Notes under the pieces: model-generated | Told to the model about the DNA's origin: nothing | Database searches by the model: none | Seen by the model: the letters and a program-made list of their open reading frames with translations, nothing else | In this document: one piece after another, positions 1-12,900 of the stretch | Numbering within the stretch: the first letter of the stretch is position 1 | Layout of the letters: every line of letters starts with the position of its first letter | Position numbers and translations under genes: made by a program | DNA from: Ctenosaura bakeri | Taxonomy: Eukaryota; Chordata; Lepidosauria; Squamata; Iguanidae | NCBI GenBank assembly: GCA_948474755.1 | Contig: CAOLHI010000935.1 | Location: forward strand, 248,001 to 312,000 | Length of the DNA stretch: 64,000 nucleotides | Direction of reading: 5' to 3'

Positions 1-717
1 GCCCCACAACATAAAATGAGGTTTGGCCAAACCCTCTTTCCTCCCTAAAAGCAAGCTATCCATGCACAGCCTTGCAACAGAGAGGGCGACCAAGGGCCTG
101 CTGGGTTCATTGAGATCTAGCGCTTAAGTGCTTTCCTTTAAGCTTGGGTTGCTTATTAGACACCAAAACATCACATCAAACCTTTTAAAAAAGTATCAGA
201 AGAAAAAGTTTTCTCACAGTCTGAAGAGCTGTGCACTCAGAACTTAGAGGGGCTGTGCTAATTCAGCCATGCCAGAAGCACCACGCTAAGCCACAACCCA
301 TTCCAAATGGCTTGACCAGCAAAATCAAAGCCCTTATCCATTATACAAGGTAAATACAAGGATTTTGATTGTTCCATAGTGTCTTATCTCGACAATTTGC
401 TGATCGCATACCGTCTATTCAAATCTTGCAAGCATATGCATCACACACATGGCCCTAGCAACAGGGCCCAGAAGACATGCCCACTGGAACACACTCCCCC
501 GTCATTCTTTGTGGTTGTAGCTGAGGTGATCAGCAACTGGAGGTCCTACTCACTAGCCATGTTACTGTCTTCATGTTGGGAGGGCTGTGAAGTTATTTTT
601 TGACTCTTCTGATAATGTTTGCAAAGAGCAGTTTTATAAACAGAACAAATTCTTTACAAAACTCATTTGCCCTTAATTGTTGGAACTGGAGTCTGTAGTG
701 TCAGCTGCTCAGCCAAG
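1..717 (-). other. ETV5: ETV5 3' UTR, partial
   Basis: Sequence directly after the ETV5 stop codon on the minus strand. I see no AATAAA or ATTAAA polyadenylation signal on this strand between 717 and 1, and no splice-site evidence. The UTR therefore probably continues past the window edge, as expected for a gene with a long 3' UTR. No repeat is recognised in it. Confidence 0.75.
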
Positions 718-939
718 TCAGTAAGCAAAGCCCTCAGCATAGGGGAGGTTACTGCAGTGATCCAGGTCTAGGAGGTATGCAGAGTTATCTTCAAAGTGTG
801 TCAGAGGTAAGGTGTCATCTTCATTCACGTGGCAGTCTGGTTCAGCTTTTAAGAATGGGCGCTGATTGTCAGGGAAGGCCATGGAAAAGAGGGCATCGGG
901 GTCACAAACAAACTTGTAGACATACCGTTCTCCAGCCAC
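718..939 (-). CDS. ETV5: ETV5 exon 13 (last coding exon): end of ETS domain and C-terminal tail
   Basis: Encodes residues 440-512, from [19 protein letters not shown] to YAEGFAY, then TGA at 720-718. The acceptor is TTTTCAG before GTGGCTGG, phase 0. The first part completes the ETS fold (beta-strand 4, [10 protein letters not shown]). The rest is the conserved PEA3-group C-terminal region, including [17 protein letters not shown], an acidic/hydrophobic segment that acts as the C-terminal activation and autoregulatory tail in this family. Confidence 0.97.
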   Translation of the reverse strand: MAGERYVYKFVCDPDALFSMAFPDNQRPFLKAEPDCHVNEDDTLPLTHFEDNSAYLLDLDHCSNLPYAEGFAY

Positions 940-3900
940 CTGAAAACAAAGGAAGCCATTTCTGTTATGGTCGATGTGGGCACATTTTTGGTTAGCAGGA
1001 GCTATTTTGTTGTGTACTGGAAAACCCAAATTTACAAAGAGGCAAAACAGCAAGGGAGGAGGAAAGGAAGGTGGTGGAATCAATTACTTCCTGTCAACTA
1101 TGGCCATTTCTGTGCTACGTTGTTATAATGCTATTATTCCACTTTCAACATCCCGTGGAATTCTGGGGTTTGTAATTTACTGAGGCCCAAGAACTCTCTG
1201 GCTGAGAACTCTAAATGCCCCTCCCTAAACTGCAAATTCCAGGATTCCATAGGATGTTGAAAGTGGAATAATAGCACTATAACACTGTAGTGCGGAAATG
1301 GCCTGTGAGTCATACACTGTATATTCAGATAGAAACTTAGATTTTGGTTACTATAGATTAGAGATTCTAAACAAAAAATTTGGGAAGGTGGATCTAAGTG
1401 GCCATGTTCCACAAAGGCCAAGTCAAAGGGAACCAGTTAATATTCAGATTTTACATTTTTACAAGTTAGGAAAGCTGAGGCTAAGGCATGATTAGTACAA
1501 GACCAGTCATGGCACATCCTTCTCCTCCATCTGCTGCAATTTTTTTTTCTTTTGTTAAATTATTGGAAATTAATAGTTCTTGTTGAACTATTGTAAATTT
1601 TCTAGAGAACTAACAGCAGATCCAAATCTACTTTTTGCTTGTTCTTTCATCAGCAATTACAAATAAGGAGGGACAAAGGTGCCTATATGGTTTGATAGGT
1701 GGATTTATCTGCCAAGGAAGACCAACAGAGAGTTACTCAAGACAGACTGGAAATAAAGAGTCATTTTTACAACAATTGTAAGAGCTTGTTCAGGAGTGGC
1801 CATAGCCTGAGAAGGCCTGATATAAACAACTATCTGATGTGGAAGACCAGCACTTTCCCCTCTAATGTACCACAGGCCAGTATCATCTTTGTGTCCATTA
1901 GCTTCAACTGTTTCTTTCTTTCTATATGGACCGGCAGCCAATGACTTGAGGTGAGGAAGTGGTTCATAGACCACTGCTTCGGGTAGCACTGGTTTACATC
2001 AATATTTTCCCTTATTCATGAAATGTCAACGTGCATCCTCAAAATCTGACATGAGGTGGGTGCAGGAAGAGGACACAAATGCTTTACAGACAAATGGCTC
2101 TCATAATTCACTCTTTCTAGAACTGCATGTTAGCATGACCCCAACAGTCCCTGTAAACCTCATATGTGGGCTGTTAATTTGATATTCTAGAAGCAGGTTG
2201 CAGATGTACAGAATCTGAAAATCAGGTTTTTAAAATAACATTAACAAAACTAGTTTTTAAAAACAATAATAGCATATTTTAGCACTTTAAAATAGGATGT
2301 TTGATGACATCTCAGGTTCAGAAAAGTAGGGAAGGATCTGAGCAGGAGGTCATGTGATTGGGGGCCAGTCTTCATATAGTTTTTCTTTTAAAAAAAGCAT
2401 ATGGTGAGTTCTCACAAAATCCCTTCCAGAAGTAATAAACTGGAGGGTGTGTTAGTAAGTAAACAGCCCTGTCATGGTCGTAGTTCCTTTTCTATGGGAC
2501 TGGCCTATTTGTTTTTCATGGGAATCTATGGGAATTTGCAAAGAGTTTCAAACAAAGCATAGACAAGCTGGCTATGAATCTGGTGAGTTTCAGTGCTTGC
2601 TGCAGAGGTGAAAATGACAAATTCTACAGGCTTTGCTCAAAAGCACTAATGATTTGCCTTATGTAGGACAACAAATCTACCAAGTAACTTCAACATAAAA
2701 AACATAGGACAAAAAAAGGACACCAAGGAGACAAAGATAACTTCTTAATAGGCACTTCAGATAACAGCAAAGAGTGCAGGCTTAGGAGACTCATAAAACC
2801 AAGTACCATGGAACAATTGCAACAGAAATGAGTGTGCCATTTGGGGTGAACAGTCTCATCTGCCCCAGAACATAACTGTGGATTTGGGGGCTGCAAAAAT
2901 GAAATACTGGCAAGAAAAAGCAATATAGCCTCAAGGGGAAGCATGTAGATTATGCAAAGCAATGAGGAAAAGCTTGCTATTGGAGGCTATAAGCTGGTTT
3001 CTCGAAGGGCACCAAGAAATAGTAGATAGAACAGGAGGAACATTGACCCTCAAGAAATGGACCATCCTTATTTCAAAAACTGTTTCTCTACAACAGGGGT
3101 AGGTAAAGTGCAGCTACCTAAACACATGTGACCCCGACATTGTGATTGTGTGCCCACCTCTAATCCTGGGGAACCTTAAACAGTCCAGTCTCACTAGGCA
3201 TAGGATTCGCCATTTCAGGTAATTTCAGGAGGTGGTAGGCATGTTTTAGGTCCAGGGAATTTTTTTAAACAATCAGAAGCTGTTATTGATTTGGGGGAGA
3301 AAAAGCCTTTCCAAGCCTAAAACAGGCAGAGGACTGAAAAGTGGCCATTAAAATTATGGTGTGTGTGTGCATGTGTGTGTGCGCGCACACACATGGGGGC
3401 CAGCCCCTAGAAATTTCCTACCCCTGCTTTACAGCCACATTGTTCTTGCCTAGCAGGAGTATTCAGAGTAAAGAGTTACCTTCTGCATGATGCCTTTTTC
3501 GTAGTAGTAGCGAAGAGAACGGCTGAGCTTATCATAGTTCATAGCTGGCCGATTCTTCTGGATTCCCCACCGACGAGCAACCTACGAAAGTGAAAAATGC
3601 AACTATGAAGCTTGCCATTTTTATTTTTTGGCTTAACTGAGAAACTCTTTGGAAACAAGCCTGTCAGGTAGACTATATGGGAAAGGAACAGAAATGCCAA
3701 TACTGGTAAGGCAAAGTTTTCCGGACTACTAGAGCTCTATGCAGGGCTCCAGTTCTCTTTGCAGACTATATTTGCCTAATTCAGCCACTGGCTGGAAGAA
3801 TCAAATAGGGCACTTGGATTCCAGAAGTTACATTCTTCTGCCAAGTTTGCTTGGAGTATTAACTGCTAGTGTCAAAGGGCTTTTCTGCCCTATACTGTTA

Positions 3901-6900
3901 TAGTGCTATTATTTCACTTTCAACATCCTGTGGAATTCTGGAATTTGTAGTTTACTGAGGCCAAATAGCTATCCAGATGAGAATTCTAAATGTCTCTCCC
4001 TAAACTGCAAACCACAGAATTCCACAGGATGTTGAAAGTGGAATAATTGCACTGTAATAATGTAGCGCGGAAATGGTCATAGTCTCATGGACTATCATTC
4101 TGTATTCTAATATTCAGGCTCCTCCAGTATCTCTAGCAGCAGAGCATCTCTGATTTTGTCTGAAGACTGCTCTGCTAATCTCCATTCACACTGGCCAAGA
4201 AGTTGTAAAGTCCTTGAAGATGTAGAACTTATTAAGAGAAAGAACTACATGCATTAGATCTCAAACAATACATTTCAACTTGCGTTGTAGGATCTGGGAG
4301 CTTTTCTGGATTCTTCCAATGGAATATCTGATACTCAGGGGACCCACATTTAGAAGAGATCCCTGAGCATATAGACATGGAAAGTTTTATTGGAATTGCA
4401 AATCCAAATCCACTTATTTATTTATATCCCACTTTCTCCCAAATGGGATCCAAATCCATTTCCTACATAACTGTGTTCTGCTCATATAATGGTCACATGG
4501 GTGACCAAATCATTTTTTTCCATTCCAATTAATTACTTAGGTCAGTGAGAAATGTAATCTTGCAGTGTTTGACACTCATATCATTCATAATTGTCTTTTT
4601 CTTGGAAAATTAAGGAAAATAAATAAATAAACCAGACCTGCAGAAGGTCTAGGAAGAGGATATCTCCTATGTGCATCTCAATTGCAGAAATACAGCCTGA
4701 TGTTACCTGGCTGCCCCCTATTCTTCCCCAGCCACAAAATGGCCATAGGGGGCAGCATGCCAGCAGAGGAAAGGTATGTTGTATTCAAGCAGAGTGGGGG
4801 AAGAGTCAGAGGTGCAATTGGAAGAGCTTTGTACACTGTCAAGCTGATCAGAGATTTTAGCTTACGTGCATTTAACACGTGTTGACAGCTGATGTCCAAC
4901 AAACCACTATAGCTGTGGTAGGGAACATGTGCCCTCCAGCTTTGTTGAACTCCAGCTCCTGTTAGATACAGGCAGAACTGTCAATGCTCAAGGATAATGG
5001 GAGCTGTGGTTCAACAGCAACTACAGGGCTGCAAGATCCCCAGCCCCAATCTATTCGACATTAGAGGAGGTGCACCACTACACTTCATGTACCTTTCAAC
5101 AAAGCAAAATTAGCAAAGCTTCTCGTATCTTAGAAAGCTAAGCACAGCACAACCCAACAGATGTACAGAGCCACATCCATTCCCTTGGATTTCACAAGAG
5201 CGGCTTGCTGCTTTGCAAAGTCATTAAGAACCAGCCAGACTTTGGTGGCCCAAACATAGAGTATTGACCCACCGACAATTAGCATGTTATTCTTATTGAC
5301 TGCAGTGTAAACTACAGCCAGCAAGATATGGACAGGAAACCTAATGGAGGTACAAGTGTGCAAGAGCACTGATTCAATTCTAATATAATTATGAACCAAC
5401 TCTGTATAGGGGATTACTCATTTCAGCTTTCTTTGGGAGGATCTGATGACATAAGCCTGTTGCCAACCAACCGACCTACTGTTTCACTAGGGATTTCTGG
5501 AACGGACAATCAGCCAGCCACTCACAGAAGATTAATGGGATTTCCTAGCACTAAGTGCACTGAGGCAGCCTGCACCCATCTGAGGCATTGCACAGGCCCA
5601 GAACATCAGTCTGAGCCAAGTACATGGGGTGTTTCCAACGGTCTCAGCAACTGAACAGATAACTACATTAATGCAATCTACTGGTCAGACTAGTTTTTCC
5701 ATCTGAACAAAGAAACGGGGAGGAAGTGAAATGCATGGATGAATTAAATAGTATATCATGAGGGAAAACAGAATGTACTCATTCGGTACTCCACATCACT
5801 CTAGTTCCTGCACACAACAATGTACCTAGTACCTACCCACTGTACACCTTTGTGCTCATCCTCTGCCTGTCCAATTAAAGTCACAGGAAAAGTTATGACC
5901 GAGGTGCTACCTAAATCCTCTTTATAGTCATATTTTCTTGTTCTCCATCCTAAACCTTGCTCCTTTGTTCTCAAACCTCAAGGATAGAATCATAGAAATG
6001 TAGAGTTGGAAGAGACCACACAGGCCATCCAGTCCAACCCCCTGCCATGCAGGAACACCCTCAAAGCACTCCCAACAGATGGTCATCTAGCCTCTGCTTA
6101 AAAACCCCCGAAGAAGGAGACTCCACTACACTCCGAGGCAGCACATTCCACTGCCGGACAGCCCTGACTGTCAGGAAGTTCTTCCTGAGGTTCAGGTGGA
6201 ATCTCCATTCCTGCAGCTTGAATCCGTTGCTCCTTGCCCTGGTCTCTGGAGCAGCAGAAAACAAGCCCTCTCCTTCCTCTACATGGCATCCCTTCAAATA
6301 TTTAAACATGGCTATCATGTCCCCTCTTAACCTTCTCTTCTGCAGACTAAACATACCCAGCTCTCTAAATCTATCCTCATAGGGCATGGCTTCCAGGCCT
6401 CTCACCATTTTGGTCACCCTCCTCTGGACTTGCTCCAGCTTGTCAATATCCTTCTTGAATTGGGGTGCCTAGAACTGGACACAGTATTCAAGATGAGGTC
6501 TAACCAAAGCAGAGTAGAGTGGTACCAGTACCTCCCTCGATCTAGACACCATACTCCTATTGATGTAGCCGAGAATTGCACTGGCTTTCTTGGCTGCCGC
6601 ATCACACTGCTGACTCATGTTCAGCTTGTGGTCTATGAAGACTCCTAGATCCCTTTCACACGTACTGCTATCCAGCCATGTGTCCCCCATCCTATATTTC
6701 TGTATTCCATTTTTTCTACCTAAGTGTAGGACCTTACACTTCTCTCTCTTGAATTTCATTTTGTTAGCCTTGGCCCAGCTCTCCAATCTATCCAAGTCAT
6801 TTTGAATTTTGATCCTGTCCTCTGGATGTACTCACATCCTGCCACAGCTGTGTGCACATACCAGTACTTAGTAAATCCAACAGTGTACCAATTACCACAG

Positions 6901-9900
6901 TGTCAAAGGAGGAAAGAGAGCAAAAAATCCTCCTTGGCTGCTCCTCCTCTGCTTTTAAGCTAATGCATTGCAATAGACTTCTCAATAGCTTATGGAATTA
7001 ATCCTCTTGGTAAGTGGCTCCAGGGTAGAAGCATGTTTGGTTGCATTTTGCATGTTCAGGCACAAGCTCACTCTGTATGTATGTAACAGCAGGAAAATAG
7101 CTGAGAGCACATTGCCAGTGCATGGATTCCAAGCAGCCCTCTAGGTGATTGTTACATAATCACCTAACAGCAGCCTGGCTTCGATTATGATTCAAACCCT
7201 GCAAGAGCTTCCTCTTTACTGCTGTGTAGCCTGGCAGAGAAAACCACGAGATGCTTCAAAACCCTTCTCATCCTCTTACTGGCCAATACTGTCAGAAAGC
7301 AGAAGCTGTCTGGTAGCCCTATACTCTTTCTAAAGAGCCTGCTGCTTTCATTTGCTTGGGATCGAGGTGGAAGCTGTGAAATTTCCAGTGAAAAATCTTT
7401 CCCTCCCAAACAACAGCAAGGTTTTGCAAAGGCACTTGCTTGTTTCCCACTGATGCTCCCTTGGCCTTCTCAGCAGAGGAAAATGCTAGGCAGCACAGAT
7501 TCATGGTTAAAGCATTTCCAGATCAAAGTGATGCCTTTTTCACAATGCAGAGGGAGTGAAACAGCAGACTATCAAAGACCTTTGACTAGAGGAGGCTGCC
7601 AAACTGTTGTTTGAAAAACCACAATTTCCATGCAGAGTGTACTGTATATTATGGATAATTACCCACCATGCACTGCATGGCTGAGCAGCTGGTTTCAATT
7701 ATTAGTCAAACAGCTTCCTCCTCTGCATTATTCAGTACAACCAAGCGCACCACAAGATCCCTCTCAGTAATTTCAGGGGTTTATTTACAAACCCAGTGTC
7801 TCCACAGGGCGACAACAGGGGAAAGCCTACAGCGACAGTGGAAATTAGCAGAAAACCTTTTTTTAGACACAACCAGGCATCTGATGAAGTAGATTTAAGT
7901 CTACTTATGCTACCAACTTCTTTCTCTCAGTTTTCTCAAAGATATTACAGGATCCCTTTGCAAACCAAGGATCTGACACTTAATGAGGAAAACAATTTTA
8001 AAAATGTGTGTGTGTGTGTGTGTGTGGGTAATAAAGGGATACCCCAATAAGAATTAAAGCTGAGGGACAAGAAACCCACCCCTAAAACATCTGCTAGGAA
8101 GCTAACAACTGCATACCCTCCAACATTTTACAGATGAAGACCAGGACACATGTAGCCAAGCAACATCAAATGTAGTCAAGATGGCCAAAAGTATTAATGA
8201 AGAAGAATACACAAGCTAGGAAAGAATGCAGTAGTTTGCTTATGCCTGAGCCTACTGGGAAGAGCAAGATCCTACTCTTCCTCTTTTCCTGCTGAGTTGA
8301 GCACAATGTACTTGTGCACATTGAACTCACTTTGCAGCAACTGAAGTAAGCTCAGGATGTAGGGGAAGGTAAGAGGATAAGAGAAAAAGTGGGACATTTT
8401 AAAAGGAGCTGAAAAATGGGACAATAGAGGGTGAACTGGGACTGTCCCTGACAAGTAAGAACAACTGGAGGGTTATAAAACTGTATCAATAGAAACAGTT
8501 GGATTGGGAGAAACATGTAAAAGAGTACATGATAACGTGGGCCTAAAATTTTGACCATGATATCCATATAGGTATATGGTGAAAATGTGGTACAAAGACA
8601 TAAAATTTACTTTGTGTAGTACTTTAAAAGAAAACTTGTACAAAATGATGTACAGATGGTATTTAACCACAAATCAGCTGTCAAAAATGTCCTTGAATGT
8701 TTTAAATCAATGTTGATGATGTCAAGATAAGGACGGTTCCTTTGTACTTATGCGGTGGAGTTGTAAAAAGGTGAAAAGTTACTGGTCTAAGATTTATGTA
8801 TTAATTCAAAAAAATTTAAAGGTAGGTTTTGCAATATTACCAGAAAAGTTTTTGTTGGGCAGCAGGAATAAAGACCTTGATAGTAAATATGATTACTTCT
8901 TTGATATATGGCAACAGCAGCAAGAATATTGTTTGCTCACATTTGGAAACAGACTGAAGCATGGAAGAATTGATTGTTAAGGTTGCTGAGTTGGCCCCAA
9001 TTGCTAAATTAACATGGGTTTTGAAGGATAAGATAACCGAAGACTTTTTTGAAATACTGGAAACCTTTTATGAATTTTTTGAGGAATAAGAAATCTAACA
9101 CGTAATAATCTGCGGTTATGGTTATTAGTAATTTTAGTAAGTTTATTTAGCTGGATCTATAATGGTAGAATAATATTTTCTTCTTGCTTTTTATTATTAT
9201 TATTTATTTGTATCCCGCCTCTCCATATGGATCGAGACGGCGAACAACTTACAAATAGCACAGTCAGGACTGGGGGAGGTCAGAATCCTACTGTGTTTTA
9301 GTGATATGGCTTATTTCCTTCACCTCTCTCTTTTTCTTCCTTTAAAAAAAAATACGTTATTTTGATTGTATATTAGATTGTTAGTGCCAAAAATCAATCA
9401 ATCAGTCAATCAGTCAATCAATCAATCAATCAATCAAAACAGTTGGATCAGCACAATATAATTTAAGCCTACCATGGTAAAAATATACAATGAACACTGC
9501 AAAAGAGGAAGGAACAAAAATGCAAATATCCAAAGATAAACGTTTTTGTCAGATCCTTATTCTTAGGAAACATAACACTTTAGTAAGAAAGAGAAAACAC
9601 AGTTTTCTAAAGAGTAACAATGTTTCAGGGAATGTTAAAATGGAAGGGTAACTCTAACCATTATTTGGAATGACTAGCAAAAACAAATGGACAACCCTTA
9701 CAAACAATAATAAAGATAATAATTGTTTATAATTGCTCCAAAGCTACAGGATTGTCTTTGAAGTAATACATGCTTTGTGATCTTTTTTGTAAAATTTCTG
9801 AGATTCATTATCATTAACTAACAAAGAGAAAGGTTTTCCTCCTTTCTCCTATAGTCCATGTGAATAAGAATTATTCCAAATTGAATGAATCAGTATTCCA

Positions 9901-12900
9901 TCAGCATTTTGTCAGAATGCAAAGAAAATGTATTTGTGCTGATAAACATCTGCACAAGTTTACACCCATAACAGACTGTAAACCTTGATATAGCTCTAAA
10001 TTTATTGCATATATTTTTGGAGGTATTATTTTCTCTGCTGTAAATACATAGTTTATCCAATTATGCTGTGACAATGTAACACAACTGGTTTTCTCACTAC
10101 TGTTATTAGCTCCTTTGCATGTATTTTTAGGGGCAGATTTCTTACACCTCCAATTATGAGAAAAGGAAAATACACTTTGTATGTGATAATTTGGAAACTG
10201 TTATGGAGTGTCAGTTCAGTTCAAAGAATTAGCAGAGCTGGGGGAGCTGGGAAGAAGCAAGAAATGGGATCTCACTAGAATCTTTCTTATGTACTGCCTT
10301 TTTTTTTTTTTTTTCATCTGCATATTTTAACCACTCTTCATATTGTTCATGTTTCTAAAACTCAGCATTACTTTCCCCACAAGTGAATGAGAGACAGCAA
10401 AGGAAGGGAGAAAAGAAAAATATGAAAAGACAGAAAAAGGGATGACTGTTACCATACTTGCACATTACTGAGAGAATTATAATGTGTGAACTGATGAATA
10501 ATGGTGTTTTTATTACAGGTAAGAGTCTGGAATCCTTTTTATATCAATCCTTATGGGCACAAGGGTCTCACAAGCTGTAGTTCCCCAGCAAGATTGATCA
10601 CAATAATGTGCCAATCCAGAATATGGGCCTGGCCTCAGTGCTCTGATGAGGCCCATTAGCATCACTCCACTAGCTCGTGTGTGTGTGTGTGTGTGTTCAT
10701 GTGGCCACCATCTTGATTTGTGCTGCAGTTATGGTTCCCAGATTTCAGGGCTTGGCCCTGAGTCTCAGGGTGAGGAATTTGAGGGCCAAAGCAACATGTG
10801 CATATATGTGTAATTATTGTATTATTAGTATTAATAATTACACATGTGCAACATGTGTAATTATTGATATTAGTATTAATATATTGTCTTTTTTCCTAAT
10901 GTGGGATTTGAGGCAGCTTATAACAGATAAAAAGGACATAGTTAAAATTCACAAAATATAAAAGTTAAAAGATAATTGAACTATATAAAAAAACTAAAAC
11001 TAAAACCACATTCATTAGACTTTTTAAAAATTTTGATGGCATACTCTGTGGAACTGTGATTCATGCTTAAGATATCACCAAGGCCTTTCTTCCCTCAGTC
11101 TCAGGTTCTGGCTCTGAAATCTTAGGGTCGGGGATAGTCCTGACCTAGCCACCCTAGCTGCAACTGCTGTACAAATTAAGTAGCTCCTGAATTTGGAAGA
11201 ATGAGAGTGACTGGCTTGTTTGTTTATTTAAAGTTTGTTGTTTGTTTATTTACTTTGTTTAGTTAAAAGTTTGTTTATTTAAAGTCTTTCAGCCAAAATG
11301 GCTTCAGGGGCTGCCATGTTTTTTTAGAAGCAGCCATGTTTCCCCACCACCACCCAGTGCCACAGAATGAATCAACTTCTAGAACATGATGGGGTGTGGT
11401 GGTGGCTGCAATTGTTTGTAGTTTCAGTTGTGCTAGTAGTAGCAGCAATAACACATTTTTATGCTTCCCCAGGGGGAGTCAGATTTGATTTATTTTATTT
11501 TATTTGCTCCAAAATGGCCCAACATTCCCTGTACGCAGTATGGAAGGCATTTACACCACATCTGAATTTCTCCTGAAGTTCCTACAGGTCAAACAAAATG
11601 CTTACAAAAGTTTCGCAACCCAGGCCAATTTAAACTCAAGAGAAGCCTTCTTTGAAGCAGAAAATGGAGTGAAAGTGACTTTCCCTCACTTCCTGTTGGT
11701 AAAAAAAAGCCCTTCCTGGGCCTAAAAATAGGCCAAGAAGACCCCTAAAACATGGTGAAAATGCCCCCTCTTGAACCCTAGAGGGTATCTGGGGGCAAAA
11801 TGTTGACTTTTTGCAGGAGCAGCTGCTGCAATAAGTAGGATGCTCAAAGGACTGCTGGAAGGGTAATGTGGGCCCCTACCCTTCCCACAGTTACCCAGTC
11901 CTGCTCTGTTGGCATACTAGAGCAGTGAGAAAGAAGCCCACAGGGCAACACTTTGTTAAAGTTCTTCTGTACTCTAAAGTGGGCCCTGCTTCCAGAACAA
12001 AAGAAGTAGGGAGATTATAATGATGAAATGAATTAAACATAAATAAATTAAACATCTGACAAAAACAAGGCAAGTATGTTTCAAGGAAAGAAAAAAAGAA
12101 GTTAACAGGGATGTGTCTCAATGTCCAAAAAGTACTTTTTGATTGTGACAGAAGAAGACATTTTAAAATGGCTCCTGACATTGTGGCAAATGCTGAATGA
12201 CTGGGTACCAGCAAAAGATCTCCAGAAGGAAGTGGGGAAGTACTGGCAAAGAGAAGTGATCCTGCTCTTTCTTCATCAGGTCTTATTTCATATGAAGTAT
12301 ATTGTTTTTCTTGTTTCCCTGAACATTTAAAAATAATTCTCCCAGTGCAAACAGTACTCAACTGCACAGAGAAGCCCCGTGCTTCAGATATGGACACAGT
12401 CCATTTTAAAAGGTCCAAAACTCTTCCCCCCAATTATTTTCACCTAAAATAACATAGGAATTAGATGTTGTATTTTGTGTTGTTTTGGAGTGGATGTTCT
12501 GGTATTCAACCACAGCTACACTAAGTCTGAATTTCTTCACTGATTTCTAGGGGTAGCTTTCACTTCCACTCTAGGAGAGAAAGAAAAAAAAAAGTTCTAT
12601 GGAAATTGGAAAAAAGCCATCAGCCTTAATCTAATAATTACAAGTCTATCGTTTCACGAGTCTCCTACACAAGACTTTTCTTCTAGCATACTAAGTCCCT
12701 GCTATCCAGCTACTCATGCAATAGCAGGATATTGGCAAGACTTCCAGCGTTGATGTATCAGCCTCCTTGCCATCAGCACTGTGAGTGCTACCAACAAAAA
12801 AAGCTACTTGAACTTATGCATTCTGTAGAAAGTACTCATAGGGAAAGAATTTCCCCCGCTCTCAGTTGAACTGATATGCTACTTCATCATGGCATCTGAT

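Larger units (their letters stand above)
940..3479 (-). other. ETV5: ETV5 intron 12 (2.5 kb)
   Basis: Contains a palindromic MITE (1102-1303) and a TG/CA tract (3359-3393). The rest, including about 1310-3350, shows no coding or RNA gene. Short open frames on both strands here have no recognisable similarity. Confidence 0.85.

Noticed and set aside
3480..3581. Possibility that the gene is ETV1 or ETV4 rather than ETV5
   Set aside because: The ETS domain alone cannot separate the three, but the start [15 protein letters not shown], the exon 8 segment and the C-terminal YAEGFAY fit ETV5.
11891..12433. 180-codon open frame on the minus strand in intron 11
   Set aside because: No recognisable domain or family pattern, no start-context or splice support, and it lies within an intron of ETV5. 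Taken as chance.
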